From Planctomycetota bacterium (GTDB lineage: Bacteria > Planctomycetota > Phycisphaerae > Phycisphaerales > SM1A02): a stretch of 64,000 nt of DNA. The first letter of the stretch is position 1, and each line of letters begins with the position of its first letter. The stretch spans positions 558,001-622,000 of the forward strand of contig JAIOPG010000002.1 in NCBI GenBank assembly GCA_021414025.1, given 5' to 3'. The notes below the pieces were generated by a model. The model was given only the letters and a program-made list of their open reading frames with translations. It was not told the DNA's origin and searched no databases. Positions 33,166 through 42,586 of this stretch are shown piece by piece. A program made the position numbers and the translations under genes.

Positions 33166-34317
33166 ATGGCCTCCGAGAACCGCGACTGGATGAGACCCTC
33201 ACGGCGCAACCGCGTCTCGTTTCCCCGGTGGTCGGTGACCGCCTGGATCATCGCGGCGTGCGTCGCCATCTTCGTCATTGATGGATTCCTGGCCAAGTCG
33301 GTGCCCGGCTGGATGTTCCTGGGCTCGACCACCACCGACGGACAGCCGATTCCTCCGTCGATGGCGAAGCAGGTCGCTTCGGGGGGCAAGGTCCTCTCGT
33401 TCCAGGAGGCCGCGAACACCGACCGCGCTCTGGTGCCGATCATCTACATGGTCAAGAACATCCTGAAGGTGGACAAGAGCGAGATCGGCATCCAGCCCCT
33501 TGAGATCAATGGCGAGATCGTGGGCTTCGCCTGGTATCAGGTCACGACGCCGCTCAAGTCGTGGCTCTATTTCTCGACCAGCACCGCCCTGTGGAGTTCC
33601 AGCAGCCCGCCGGGCCGCGGATTCGAGCTCTGGCGCTTCATCGGATTCCAGTTCCTGCACGCCAACCTCAGCCATCTGCTCTTCAACATGATCGGCCTCT
33701 ACTTCTTCGGCCCGCTGGTGGAGCGCTACCTGGGCGGCAAGCGCTACCTTGCCTTCTACCTGATCTGCGGCATTGCCGGGGCGGGCATGTACCTGCTGCT
33801 GAATTTCCTGGGGATCCAGGCGACGGCGCTCTTTCCCGCCTACAAGATTCCCTTCGTGCTGGTGGACGATCCGAACACGCCGCTGGTCGGGGCCAGCGCC
33901 GGCATCTTCGGCGTGATCATGGCGGCGGCTTATCTGGCGCCGACGGCGCAGGTGCTGGTCTTTTTCATTCTGCCGATGCCGCTGCGCACTCTGGCCTACA
34001 CGCTGGTGGCCATCGCGCTGCTCACCATCTATCTGCGCAGCGGCAACGCCGGCGGCGAGGCGGCCCATCTGGGCGGGGCGATCGCCGGCTACTGGTTCAT
34101 CCGCCACCCCGACTCACTGCACGGCATGTTCAATTGGCTGGGAAGGGCCGATCCCACCAGCCGCACGCGCAAACTCAAGGCCAGCAGCGGACGGGAATCC
34201 GGCCCGGACGCGGCGACGGTCGACCGCATTCTGGACAAGATTCGCAAGGGCGGCCTGCAGGCCTTGACCGATCACGAGCGCGAGATCCTGCGCGAGGCAA
34301 GCCGCCGGTCGCGTTGA
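33166..34317 (+). CDS. Rhomboid family intramembrane serine protease
   Basis: The 383-residue product has a first helix near residues 25-43, a soluble insertion of about 100 residues, then the rhomboid core with 'WRFIGFQFLHANLSHLLFN'. The catalytic Ser244 is in 'GASAG' and His301 in 'AAHLGGA'. The C-terminal segment (about 325-383) ends 'KGGLQALTDHEREILREAS', a short helical module also found after rhomboid cores in other phyla. TAGGCT lies 9 bases before the ATG. The target is unknown. It precedes tgt by 6 bases. Confidence 0.88.
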   Translation: MASENRDWMRPSRRNRVSFPRWSVTAWIIAACVAIFVIDGFLAKSVPGWMFLGSTTTDGQPIPPSMAKQVASGGKVLSFQEAANTDRALVPIIYMVKNILKVDKSEIGIQPLEINGEIVGFAWYQVTTPLKSWLYFSTSTALWSSSSPPGRGFELWRFIGFQFLHANLSHLLFNMIGLYFFGPLVERYLGGKRYLAFYLICGIAGAGMYLLLNFLGIQATALFPAYKIPFVLVDDPNTPLVGASAGIFGVIMAAAYLAPTAQVLVFFILPMPLRTLAYTLVAIALLTIYLRSGNAGGEAAHLGGAIAGYWFIRHPDSLHGMFNWLGRADPTSRTRKLKASSGRESGPDAATVDRILDKIRKGGLQALTDHEREILREASRRSR

Positions 34318-34323
34318 TCCCGC

Positions 34324-35478
34324 ATGCCCGTTCAATTCACCGTCAAGCAGAAATCCGCTGAAAATCAGGCCCGGCTGGGGCTTCTGAAGACGCCCCACGG
34401 ATCGATCGACACGCCGGCCTTCATGCCGGTGGCCACCGCCGCCGCGATGAAGGGGCTGACCCCGGCGCAGGTGCGCGGCACCGGCACCCAGTGCATCCTC
34501 AACAACACGCTGCACCTCATGCTCCGTCCCGGCGACGAGCGCATCGCCCAACTTGGAGGCGCGCACCAGTTCATGCGCTGGGAGGGACCCATCCTCACCG
34601 ACTCGGGCGGCTTCCAGGCTTTCTCGATGGCGGCCATTCGGGACATCGACGACGACGGCGTCACCTTCAAGTCCTTCATCGACGGCTCGCGCGTGCGCGT
34701 GACCCCTGAGCGCAGCATCGAGGCGCAGAACCGCATCGGCGCCGACATCATCATGGCCTTCGACGACTGCCCGCCCAGCGCCGGACCCGGCGCGTCGCTG
34801 CAGCGCGTGGAGCAGGCGATCCAGCGCAGCGCGCTCTGGCTGGAGCGTTGCCGCAAGGCGCACATGCGGCCGGGCGAACAAGCCCTCTTCGGCATCGTGC
34901 AGGGGGGGACCTCGCTCGAGCTCCGCGCTAGCAGCCTGGAGCTGACGCTGCGGACGGAGCTCCCCGGCTACGCCATCGGCGGCGTGGCGGTGGGTGAGAG
35001 CACGCAGGCCATTGCCAGCGTGGTGCAATTCACCGCCTCGCGCCTGCCCGAGTCGAAGCCGCGCTATCTGATGGGCGTGGGGTACGCCCACGACATCCTG
35101 ATGGCGGTCGCCGCGGGCGTGGATCTCTTCGACTGCGTTCTGCCCACGCGCAACGGCCGCAACGGCCTGGTCTTCACCCGGCAGGCGCCGATGCGGCTGC
35201 GAAACGCCGTCCACACGGATGATTCCAGGCCCATTGAGAGCGATTGCGACTGCGAATGCTGCTCGGGCGGATTCTCCCGGGCCTACCTCCGACACCTGTT
35301 TATGGCGGGGGAAATGCTCGGTCCCACGCTCGCCAGCCTGCACAATATCCGTTTCTACCAGAGGTTCCTGTTAGACATTCGGCGGGCGATCGGTTGTAAT
35401 GCGTGGTCCTCGCTGAAAGAGGCCTGGCCGTGTCTTACGGTCAGCCCCCCAAGCCCTGACGGAGACGACTCGGAATGA
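34324..35478 (+). CDS. tgt: tRNA-guanine transglycosylase
   Basis: This enzyme exchanges guanine-34 for preQ1 in queuosine tRNAs. The 384-residue product has 'ILTDSGGFQAFSM', whose Asp is catalytic. 'AFDDCPPSA', 'GIVQGG' and the C-terminal zinc site 'CDCECCSGGFSRAYLRH' are family blocks. The order tgt-yajC-secDF is the classic arrangement. The stop overlaps the yajC ATG (ATGA). Confidence 0.96.
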   Translation: MPVQFTVKQKSAENQARLGLLKTPHGSIDTPAFMPVATAAAMKGLTPAQVRGTGTQCILNNTLHLMLRPGDERIAQLGGAHQFMRWEGPILTDSGGFQAFSMAAIRDIDDDGVTFKSFIDGSRVRVTPERSIEAQNRIGADIIMAFDDCPPSAGPGASLQRVEQAIQRSALWLERCRKAHMRPGEQALFGIVQGGTSLELRASSLELTLRTELPGYAIGGVAVGESTQAIASVVQFTASRLPESKPRYLMGVGYAHDILMAVAAGVDLFDCVLPTRNGRNGLVFTRQAPMRLRNAVHTDDSRPIESDCDCECCSGGFSRAYLRHLFMAGEMLGPTLASLHNIRFYQRFLLDIRRAIGCNAWSSLKEAWPCLTVSPPSPDGDDSE

Positions 35479-35897
35479 CTTTCGCAACCGCACTGCAGAA
35501 CGATGGACCCGCACTCGCCGGACAAGCCCCTGTCGCCGCGCCAAGCGTCGGCGCCGTGCCGGGCGCTCCGCCCGCCGCCGCCCCCGCGGCGCCCGCCGGA
35601 GACATGTTCTGGATCCTCATCCCGGTGCTGGTGATGATGGTGCTCTTCAGCACCCTCAGCGGCCGCAAGCAGAAGAAGGCGCGGGCCAAGATGCTCTCTG
35701 AACTCAGGAAGAACGACCGGGTGGTGACCGCGGGCGGCATCATCGGCAGCGTCGTCGAGGTCAAGCCTGACGTGGTGGTGCTGCGCGTCGACGAGGGTCG
35801 CGAGACCAAGCTGACCTTCACCCGCGACGCCATCACCAACATTCTCAAGCGCGACTCCAGCGAATCGGACGACGCGACGACGGCGAAATTGAACTGA
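35475..35897 (+). CDS. yajC: Preprotein translocase subunit YajC
   Basis: The 140-residue product has an Ala/Pro-rich N-terminus, one membrane helix (about residues 50-66) and the YajC block 'LRKNDRVVTAGGIIGSVVEV'. It associates with SecDF at the Sec translocon. The N-terminal Ala/Pro extension of about 45 residues is longer than in enterobacteria. It overlaps tgt and precedes secDF by 35 bases. Confidence 0.94.
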   Translation: MTFATALQNDGPALAGQAPVAAPSVGAVPGAPPAAAPAAPAGDMFWILIPVLVMMVLFSTLSGRKQKKARAKMLSELRKNDRVVTAGGIIGSVVEVKPDVVVLRVDEGRETKLTFTRDAITNILKRDSSESDDATTAKLN

Positions 35898-35932
35898 CGA
35901 ACGACTCGGAACCATTCCGTGAAAGGGTTTGA

Positions 35933-38900
35933 ATGAATCGGCTTGCGCTACAAGTAACGTGTGTTGTCGCCCTCTCCGTGACGCTCTTCTGGAGCATCTG
36001 GCCCCTGGACAAGACGCTGCGCCTGGGCAAGGACCTGCGCGGCGGCGTGAGCCTGGTCTATGCGGTCAAGATGCCGCCCACGGCCAAGCCCGAGCAGGTG
36101 CTCAAGCAGGTCATTGACGTGCTCAAGCAGCGCGTGAACCCGACCGGCGTGCTCGACATCTCCTTCGTGCCCCAGGGCCGCGACCGCATCGAGGTGGTCA
36201 TGCCGCTGCCCGGCGCCGAGGTCCGCGCCAAGCAGGTCGCCTTCAAGCAGGCGCTCACCGAACTGGCCAGCCGCAGCGTGATCGACGCCACGGAATTGAA
36301 CCAGACCCTCGCCGCCGGCGGCGCCGTGCAGCGCTTCGGCGGCACCGATCCCGCATTCAAGGAGAAGATCGCCAAGCTGCAGGCGGCCTACGACCAGGCC
36401 AAGTCCGCGCGGAGCGCGCTGGAGGCGGCCACCAAGGGCGGCGGCGACATTTCGGCCGCGGAGACGGCGCTGGCCAAGGCAGAGAACGAGCTTGAGGCCC
36501 AGCTGAGCGGCGTGGCCACCAAGGGAATGGGCGAGTCGCGCCTGCTGCGCGTGCTGGCCCTGGACCACACCCCGCGCCCGATGCGCGACGCGCAGGGCGC
36601 CATCATGCTGGACGAGAACGGCAAGACCCGGATGGGTCCCAGCGAGCGCGACCGCGGCCTGCAGGCCATCCGCGCCGAGTTCGCCGGTTCGGCGAAGGAC
36701 CTGGACGCCATGCTGGCGGCCTACGCCGAATACGAGAAGGTGCACACCAGCCTGGACGATCCCGAGGACTTGAAGCGACTCTTCCGCGGCGCCGGCGTGC
36801 TGGACTTCCGCATCGCGCTGAAGAACAGCATTCCCGAGGGCGTCAACCCCGAGCAGATGCGCAAGGAGCTCGCCGAGCGCGGCCCCAGCGGCGCCCAGAG
36901 CGCCGTCGCCGCGTGGTATCCCATCAACGATCCCAAGCAGTGGGGAGAGACACCGGCCCAGATCGACGCGCTGCTGCGCGACCCCGCCACGTATTTCGCC
37001 CAGCGCGACCTGATCGCCGCCAGCTACGACGGCAAGCCCTACATCCTGCTTTCGACGCTTCCCGAGAACATCCTGACCCACTCCAGCGGCGGGCATTCCT
37101 GGAGCATGGAGCGCGCCTCGCGCAGCGTGGACGAACTCGGACGCACCAGCGTGGCCTTCCAGCTGGACAAGACCGGCGGCGAGGAGATGGGCCGCCTCAC
37201 CGGGCCGCACGTCGGCCGCGCCATGGCGGTCATCCTGGACGGCCAGGTCTACACCGCGCCGAATCTGCAGAGCCGCATCACCAGCCACGGGCAGATCACC
37301 GGAAGCTTCGATGAAGAGGAAGTGAAGTACCTGATCCGCGTGCTCTCTGCGGGCGCCCTCGAAGGCCAGCTCAGCGCCGAGCCGGTCTCGGTCAGCGTGC
37401 TCGGACCCTCGCTGGGATCCGACAATCTGCAGCGCGGCTTGCTGGCGGTGGCCTTGTCCACCCTGGTGCTGGCCGTGGTCAAGATCCTCTACTACCTCGT
37501 CGCCGGAGGCATCGCCGACATCTCGCTCATCGTCAACGCACTGGTGATCTTCGGCGTGATGTCCTTCATGGACGCCACCTTCACGCTGCCCGGCCTGGCC
37601 GGCGTGGCGCTGAGCATGGCGATCGCGGTGGACGCCAACGTGCTCATCTATGAGCGCATCCGCGAGGAATTGGTGATCAACAAGGAACCGCTGCGCAACG
37701 CGGTGCGCCTGGGTTTCCAGCGCGCCTTCGCCGCCATCTTCGACGGCAACATCGCCAATCTGATCATCTGCACCATGCTGATCATGTTCGCCGGCACCGA
37801 AGTCAAGGGCTTCGGCGTGACCATGGCCATCGGCGTCTTCGCCACCTTCATCACCGGTCTCTGGGTGACCCGCGTGCTGCTGGCGGTCTGGACCAACTGG
37901 ATGGGACAGAAGAAACTGCCGATGCTGGCGATCGTCTTCCCGGGCGTGGCGCGGGCGCTTCTGCCCTCGATCGACTGGATCAAGATCCGCGGCGTGCTGG
38001 TGGGCGGCGCCTTCGTGGTGGCCGTGGTCTGTCTCTTCGGCATCGTGCACCGCGGTTCCGACATCTTCGAGACGGAGTTCCGCGGCGGCGTCTCGATCAC
38101 CATGACCACCCGCCTGGCCAAGCCGGGCGAGGCGGCGGACAAGAGCGGCCATCTGCTGCTGTCGCGGGCCGAGGTGGAGCACCGCATCCAGGAGGTCGGC
38201 AAGAAGAATGCCGACAACGCCATCCTGAGCGAGTTTGCCGCGGCCACCGCCCTGACCGTTGGCGAGCAGACCGCGGACTTCCGCGCCGCCACCTTCCAGC
38301 TCAAGATTCCCAATCCCTCCTCCATCGAGGATGAGAGCAAGATCACATCCACGGTGACCAATGCGGTGGTGAAGGAGTTCGCCAGCGAGATGGACGCGCG
38401 GCTGCCCTCCAAGTTCGTCGGTTCCGACGACGCCTCGCATGCCAAGAACACCTTCCCGCTGGAGCGTGACACGATCGGCGCCAGCGTCGGACGCCCGGGC
38501 CTGGAGCGTCCGGTCGGCAACTTCCGCGGCGGCGTCGCGGTGGTCATCGACGGCATCGAGCCGCCGGTCACCGTCGAGGATCTGAAGCAGCGCATGACGC
38601 GTCTGCGCAACCAGCCGGACTTCTCCGAGCAGGCGGGACGCGACAGCGAGGTCATCGGGCTCGATCCCGTGACGCTGCCCGACGGCAAGAGCGGCTTCCG
38701 CTCGCTGGTCGTGCTGGTCTCCGATCCCTCCATCAATTCGCTCAAGTCGCCCTTCGAGACCTGGGACGCCACACTGGCCGCCACCGAATGGAAGCTCATC
38801 TCGACCGCGGTCGGGCAGGGCACCACGCTCGACCAGGTGAGCAGCTTCAGCCCCAGCGTCGCCCGCAATCTCGTCGCCAATGCCACCGTCGCCGTCGCCA

Positions 38901-39460
38901 TCAGCCTGCTGCTCATGCTGGGCTACATCTGGGTGCGCTTCGGCTCCTTCCGCTTCTCCTTCTGCACGGTGCTCTCGCTGGTGCTGAACATGGTCGTCTG
39001 CCTGGGCGCGCTGGCCTTCAGCGGCATGATCTCGCGCACCAGCTGGGGAGCGGCGCTGGGGATCAGCGATTTCCGCATCGACCTGAACGTGGTGGCCGGA
39101 CTGCTGACCGTGCTGGGCTACGGCCTCAACGACGCGGTGGTCATCCTCGACCGAATCCGCGAAAATCGCGGCAAGGCGCACTACGCCACCCGCACCGTGG
39201 TGAACTCCAGCATCAACCAGAGCTTCGGCCGAACCGTGCTCACCGGGGGCAACTCGCTGGCCACCGCGCTCATCCTCTATGAACTCGGCGGCGCCGGACT
39301 CAAGCCCTTCGGTTACGTCTACTTCGTCGGAGTGCTGGTCAGCACCTTCTCCAGCGTGGCCATCGCGGCGACGCTGGTCTACGTCAAGAATGAGGATCCC
39401 ACCGCACAGGCAAAGGCGGAATCGGATTTGCGCACGGGCTCGAAGGCCCTTCCCGCGTGA
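35933..39460 (+). CDS. secDF: Fused protein export membrane proteins SecD-SecF
   Basis: A single 1175-residue polypeptide with the SecD half first ('LGKDLRGGVSLVYAVK' near the N-terminus, then 'AIAVDANVLIYERIREEL') and the SecF half after about residue 680 ('FRGGVSITM', then 'LGYGLNDAVVILDRIRENRG'). About twelve helices are expected. The SecD periplasmic region contains an Ala/Lys-rich coiled-coil insertion (about residues 140-205). It uses the proton motive force to pull proteins through SecYEG. AAAGGG lies just upstream of the ATG. Confidence 0.95.
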   Translation: MNRLALQVTCVVALSVTLFWSIWPLDKTLRLGKDLRGGVSLVYAVKMPPTAKPEQVLKQVIDVLKQRVNPTGVLDISFVPQGRDRIEVVMPLPGAEVRAKQVAFKQALTELASRSVIDATELNQTLAAGGAVQRFGGTDPAFKEKIAKLQAAYDQAKSARSALEAATKGGGDISAAETALAKAENELEAQLSGVATKGMGESRLLRVLALDHTPRPMRDAQGAIMLDENGKTRMGPSERDRGLQAIRAEFAGSAKDLDAMLAAYAEYEKVHTSLDDPEDLKRLFRGAGVLDFRIALKNSIPEGVNPEQMRKELAERGPSGAQSAVAAWYPINDPKQWGETPAQIDALLRDPATYFAQRDLIAASYDGKPYILLSTLPENILTHSSGGHSWSMERASRSVDELGRTSVAFQLDKTGGEEMGRLTGPHVGRAMAVILDGQVYTAPNLQSRITSHGQITGSFDEEEVKYLIRVLSAGALEGQLSAEPVSVSVLGPSLGSDNLQRGLLAVALSTLVLAVVKILYYLVAGGIADISLIVNALVIFGVMSFMDATFTLPGLAGVALSMAIAVDANVLIYERIREELVINKEPLRNAVRLGFQRAFAAIFDGNIANLIICTMLIMFAGTEVKGFGVTMAIGVFATFITGLWVTRVLLAVWTNWMGQKKLPMLAIVFPGVARALLPSIDWIKIRGVLVGGAFVVAVVCLFGIVHRGSDIFETEFRGGVSITMTTRLAKPGEAADKSGHLLLSRAEVEHRIQEVGKKNADNAILSEFAAATALTVGEQTADFRAATFQLKIPNPSSIEDESKITSTVTNAVVKEFASEMDARLPSKFVGSDDASHAKNTFPLERDTIGASVGRPGLERPVGNFRGGVAVVIDGIEPPVTVEDLKQRMTRLRNQPDFSEQAGRDSEVIGLDPVTLPDGKSGFRSLVVLVSDPSINSLKSPFETWDATLAATEWKLISTAVGQGTTLDQVSSFSPSVARNLVANATVAVAISLLLMLGYIWVRFGSFRFSFCTVLSLVLNMVVCLGALAFSGMISRTSWGAALGISDFRIDLNVVAGLLTVLGYGLNDAVVILDRIRENRGKAHYATRTVVNSSINQSFGRTVLTGGNSLATALILYELGGAGLKPFGYVYFVGVLVSTFSSVAIAATLVYVKNEDPTAQAKAESDLRTGSKALPA

Positions 39461-39478
39461 GTGTGATTCCGGAACACC

Positions 39479-40546
39479 ATGAATAAATCCCTCCGAGTTT
39501 TGATCGCCGTCGTCGTCCTCGCCTTCGCCGCCGCGGGCCTCTACTACGCGTGGTTCGCCCCGGCCAAGCCCGCGCTGGAGAAGATCGATCTGCAGAAGCA
39601 GGCAGGGCCCAAGGTCGCCATCGACCAGGGCAAGCCGCTGGAGGATGTGGGCAGGCCTTCGACTGCCGCCCCGGCTCCGGTCTCGGTGCCATCGACGGTG
39701 CCTGCGACGGCGACCCCTCCCGAGGCCGCCTTCACCGCCACGCCTCCCTCGAACATTCCGCCGGGGTTCAAGGTCGATGATCGACCCATGCAGCCCTTGC
39801 CCAGCACGCTGCCCGGTTTTGTTCCGGCGCAGACCACCGGCGCGGCGCCCAATGGAACGACCGCGCCTGCCAGCGGCGCTTCGACGCCGCCAACGGGCGC
39901 CGGATCCGCGAAGAACTCCGGGACCGCGCCAAATCCCTCAACCATCGCTCCGGTTCCCAACAGCAATCCGGTCGTTCCATCCCCAAGCAACCCCGGCGCC
40001 AAGTCGCAGGGGATTCCCGCGACCACTCCGGGAGCACCGCCTGCGGGTGTCACGCCGGTTCCCGCTTCGAAGACGCCCGCAACCAAATCACCTTCCACGG
40101 GTGAAACGATCCATGTCGTCGTTGAAGGCGACACGCTCAGCTCCATCGCCCGCAAGTACTGGGACACGGCGCAGGGCTGGGAGAACATCGTCAAGGCCAA
40201 CCCCGGCGTGAATCCCAACGCCTTGAAGCTGGGCACCAAGCTGGTCATTCCGGCAAAGGATGGCGCCGCCGGCCCCGCGACCAAGAACGCTCCCTCCGCG
40301 CCGGCCGCGACGCACACCGGCAAAGTCACCGACTACGAAGTCATCTCCGGCGACACGCTCTCGAAGATTTCCAACAAGGTCTACGGCGATTCGAAGTTCT
40401 GGAAGTTGATCTACGAGGCGAACCGCAAGACCATCGGCAATGATCCCGCGGCGTTGACCGAGGGCATGAAGCTGACCATACCGCCCAAGCCGGATGGCGC
40501 GACGAAGCCTTCGACCCCTACGACGCCGCCAACGAAGCCGTCCTGA
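39479..40546 (+). CDS. Membrane-anchored protein with two LysM domains
   Basis: The 355-residue product has an N-terminal signal anchor (about residues 6-25), a Pro/Ala/Thr-rich linker to about residue 205 and two LysM domains. LysM1 (about 208-255) begins 'VVVEGDTLSSIARKYW' and LysM2 (about 284-335) begins 'YEVISGDTLSKISNKVYG'. LysM binds peptidoglycan or chitin-like glycans. It follows secDF by 18 bases and probably shares its transcript. Its 3' end overlaps the convergent aldo/keto reductase gene by 29 bases. Confidence 0.88.
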   Translation: MNKSLRVLIAVVVLAFAAAGLYYAWFAPAKPALEKIDLQKQAGPKVAIDQGKPLEDVGRPSTAAPAPVSVPSTVPATATPPEAAFTATPPSNIPPGFKVDDRPMQPLPSTLPGFVPAQTTGAAPNGTTAPASGASTPPTGAGSAKNSGTAPNPSTIAPVPNSNPVVPSPSNPGAKSQGIPATTPGAPPAGVTPVPASKTPATKSPSTGETIHVVVEGDTLSSIARKYWDTAQGWENIVKANPGVNPNALKLGTKLVIPAKDGAAGPATKNAPSAPAATHTGKVTDYEVISGDTLSKISNKVYGDSKFWKLIYEANRKTIGNDPAALTEGMKLTIPPKPDGATKPSTPTTPPTKPS

Positions 40547-41315
40547 GGTTTTCCCGCAGGCGATTCAAGTCCAGTCCGCCCACCACGACGCTGGTGACCT
40601 GCGGGTGGGCCAGGATCCAGGGCAGAGCGATCTTGGGATCGAGCGTTCCGCTGGCCAGCGGCTTCTTCACGAAGATGGCCTTGCCCAGGGAATGCGCCAA
40701 CGGAAGCAGCGGTAGCAGTTGCAGCGCGTCGGGATGGACCTCCAGCATCACCGCGTCGACCATGGGATGCTTGATGGCGAGCTCGCCGCCCAGGAAGGTC
40801 TTGGAGGAGAAGCCCACGTTGCGGACGCGCGACTCCTTCTTCAATTCGTGCAGCGCCTCCACGCAGCCGCTCTCCTGCAGGATCTGTGCGTCGCTTCCAT
40901 CCGAATGCACGAACACCGCGTCCAGGGCGTCGCAGTTCAGTCGGGCGAAGCTCTCCTCCACGCTCTCCATGACCGCGGCGGGGCTGAAGTCGAAGCGCGA
41001 GGCGCCCTCGACGAAGCGCTCGCCGACCTTGGTGGTGACGAAGAGTTCGGCGCGAAGGGTCGGGTCCAGGGTCGCAAAGGCCTTGCCCAGGCGCTCCTCG
41101 CTGCTGCCATAGGCGGGGGCGGTGTCGATCAGCCGGACTCCCTCGCGGATCACTTGGTGCACGAAAGCGATGGCTTCGGCCTCGCTCGGAAGCCTGAAGG
41201 CAGCGGGGTACTTGGCCCCCTGGTTGCGCCCGATCTTGAAGGCGCCCCATCCGATCACGGGCACCGGACGGTGCAGTCGCGGTGCGGTTCGCGTTGGAAT
41301 GGAGAGGGCATTCAT
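40518..41315 (-). CDS. Aldo/keto reductase family protein
   Basis: The 265-residue product has 'RLIDTAPAYGSSEERLGKAF' (Asp and Tyr of the catalytic tetrad), 'ELFVTTKVGERF' (Lys) and 'AVFVHSDG' (His), plus 'RVRNVGFSSKTF'. It probably reduces or oxidises a carbonyl/alcohol with NADP(H). The substrate is unknown. The ATG at 41315 overlaps the stop of the upstream FAD oxidoreductase (ATGA), so the two are coupled. The frame upstream of 41315 is antisense-like and was dropped. Confidence 0.85.
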   Translation of the reverse strand: MNALSIPTRTAPRLHRPVPVIGWGAFKIGRNQGAKYPAAFRLPSEAEAIAFVHQVIREGVRLIDTAPAYGSSEERLGKAFATLDPTLRAELFVTTKVGERFVEGASRFDFSPAAVMESVEESFARLNCDALDAVFVHSDGSDAQILQESGCVEALHELKKESRVRNVGFSSKTFLGGELAIKHPMVDAVMLEVHPDALQLLPLLPLAHSLGKAIFVKKPLASGTLDPKIALPWILAHPQVTSVVVGGLDLNRLRENLRTASLAAS

Positions 41316-42499
41316 GGAAGTTCGCTCCATTGCGCATGATCCCAGGGACGGGCAGCAAGCGGGGGCCTTGGCAAGGGCTCGGGCCAGCGAGTTTGCGCAT
41401 GAACCGACGGAAGCAGGTTGGCCACGATCGACTGTGCGGCAAGAGGGGCCAGCACCAGCTTCACCGGCCAGATCGTGGTGATCCGGCCCGTCGTGCTCGT
41501 GAACGCTTTGGGCGGACGCCGCCCATCGCGGGTGTGGGGCTCGGCGCGGGCCACATCGTGGCTGGCGAAGGCGCAGCCGGCGAAGGAGACCGCGGGAAGG
41601 CAGCGGGAAATTTCCTCCATCGCATGGTGGCGAAACTGATCCGGGCTCATTCCGGGACCATCCTCGGCGATCTGACCGCCGACATTCCACACCACGCGGG
41701 CGCCGATCTCGCCGCCGGATGTTCGTTCCGTCGTGGCGCTGGTCACGGTGATCCTGGTCTTCGCGCCGTCGATGCAATGGCCGAACACCATCGGCAGATC
41801 ACCGCGAATCAGCGCCTGACGAAGTGGACGCTGCTGCATGGGAGGACCGCTCAGATGCGCCAAGCCGAGCATCTCCTGATTGCCAAGCCCGGCCGTCAAG
41901 ATGAGGTGCCGCGCCCGAACCCGGATGCCTGGCGAGCCTTGAATCTCGACCTCCACATGGTCAGGGTTCTGCGTGATGCCGGCGACCGCCCCATGGAGAA
42001 GCGTTTCCGCATGGGGCCGGGCGAGCTCCTCCAACAGCGAGATGGGATCGATCACCAATTCGCCCAGCGAAAGCACCTCGCCCTGCACGCCGCCCACCCA
42101 GGCGGGTCGAACGGAACTCTCGACCGGAATCGGCCGGGTCCGCAGGGCCAACTTCGCACCCAGCAAGCCGGCGGCGCCGCTGAAACCTGAAGTTCGCCAG
42201 AGCATGCACTGCCGGGTGAGCACGCGGACCGCGCCCAGATCTTCCTTGTCGGCAAGCATGCCTTCCCAAAGCTGGGCCGCCGCGGAGGCCTCGACCGCGT
42301 CATCGCCGGCCAGCCCGCCCAGCGCATACTTCACTCCGGCGTGCAGGATGCCCTGACTCGCGGTGGTTTGGCCCAAGCCCAGCGCATGTTTTTCCACCAG
42401 CAGCACCGACGCGCCCGCACGGCGCAGCTCGCGCAGCGCAAAAAGTCCGGCGGCACCGCCGCCGACCACCAGGGCATCGATAAGAATGGGCTCACGCAT
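41312..42499 (-). CDS. FAD-dependent oxidoreductase
   Basis: The 395-residue product begins with the dinucleotide-binding motif 'ALVVGGGAAGLFALRELRRA', then 'GQTTASQGILHAGVKYAL', typical of the DAO/glycerol-3-phosphate dehydrogenase-like group. No membrane segment is seen. The substrate is unknown. The overlap with the aldo/keto reductase suggests that the two act in one pathway. A TAGCAT at 42518-42523 on the minus strand could be its -10 box. Confidence 0.83.
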   Translation of the reverse strand: MREPILIDALVVGGGAAGLFALRELRRAGASVLLVEKHALGLGQTTASQGILHAGVKYALGGLAGDDAVEASAAAQLWEGMLADKEDLGAVRVLTRQCMLWRTSGFSGAAGLLGAKLALRTRPIPVESSVRPAWVGGVQGEVLSLGELVIDPISLLEELARPHAETLLHGAVAGITQNPDHVEVEIQGSPGIRVRARHLILTAGLGNQEMLGLAHLSGPPMQQRPLRQALIRGDLPMVFGHCIDGAKTRITVTSATTERTSGGEIGARVVWNVGGQIAEDGPGMSPDQFRHHAMEEISRCLPAVSFAGCAFASHDVARAEPHTRDGRRPPKAFTSTTGRITTIWPVKLVLAPLAAQSIVANLLPSVHAQTRWPEPLPRPPLAARPWDHAQWSELP

Positions 42500-42517
42500 G
42501 CGGCAAGTCGCCGGCGG

Positions 42518-42527
42518 ATGCTATCCT
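42518..42527. promoter_or_regulatory. Back-to-back -10-like boxes between the FAD oxidoreductase and icd-like genes
   Basis: Minus-strand TAGCAT (42518-42523) and plus-strand TATCCT (42522-42527) overlap by two bases. They would give an 11-base leader for the oxidoreductase and a leader of about 50 bases for the dehydrogenase gene. Confidence 0.3.
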
Positions 42528-42586
42528 GCTTCGCTCGCACATTCACTCGACCTAGTTTGCACCTGCACTCGACCGCTCACCCGCAA

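Noticed and set aside
35948-39181. 1077-residue open frame opposite secDF
   Set aside because: It is antisense to secDF, with a His/Gln/Asp-rich shadow composition and no recognisable domain.
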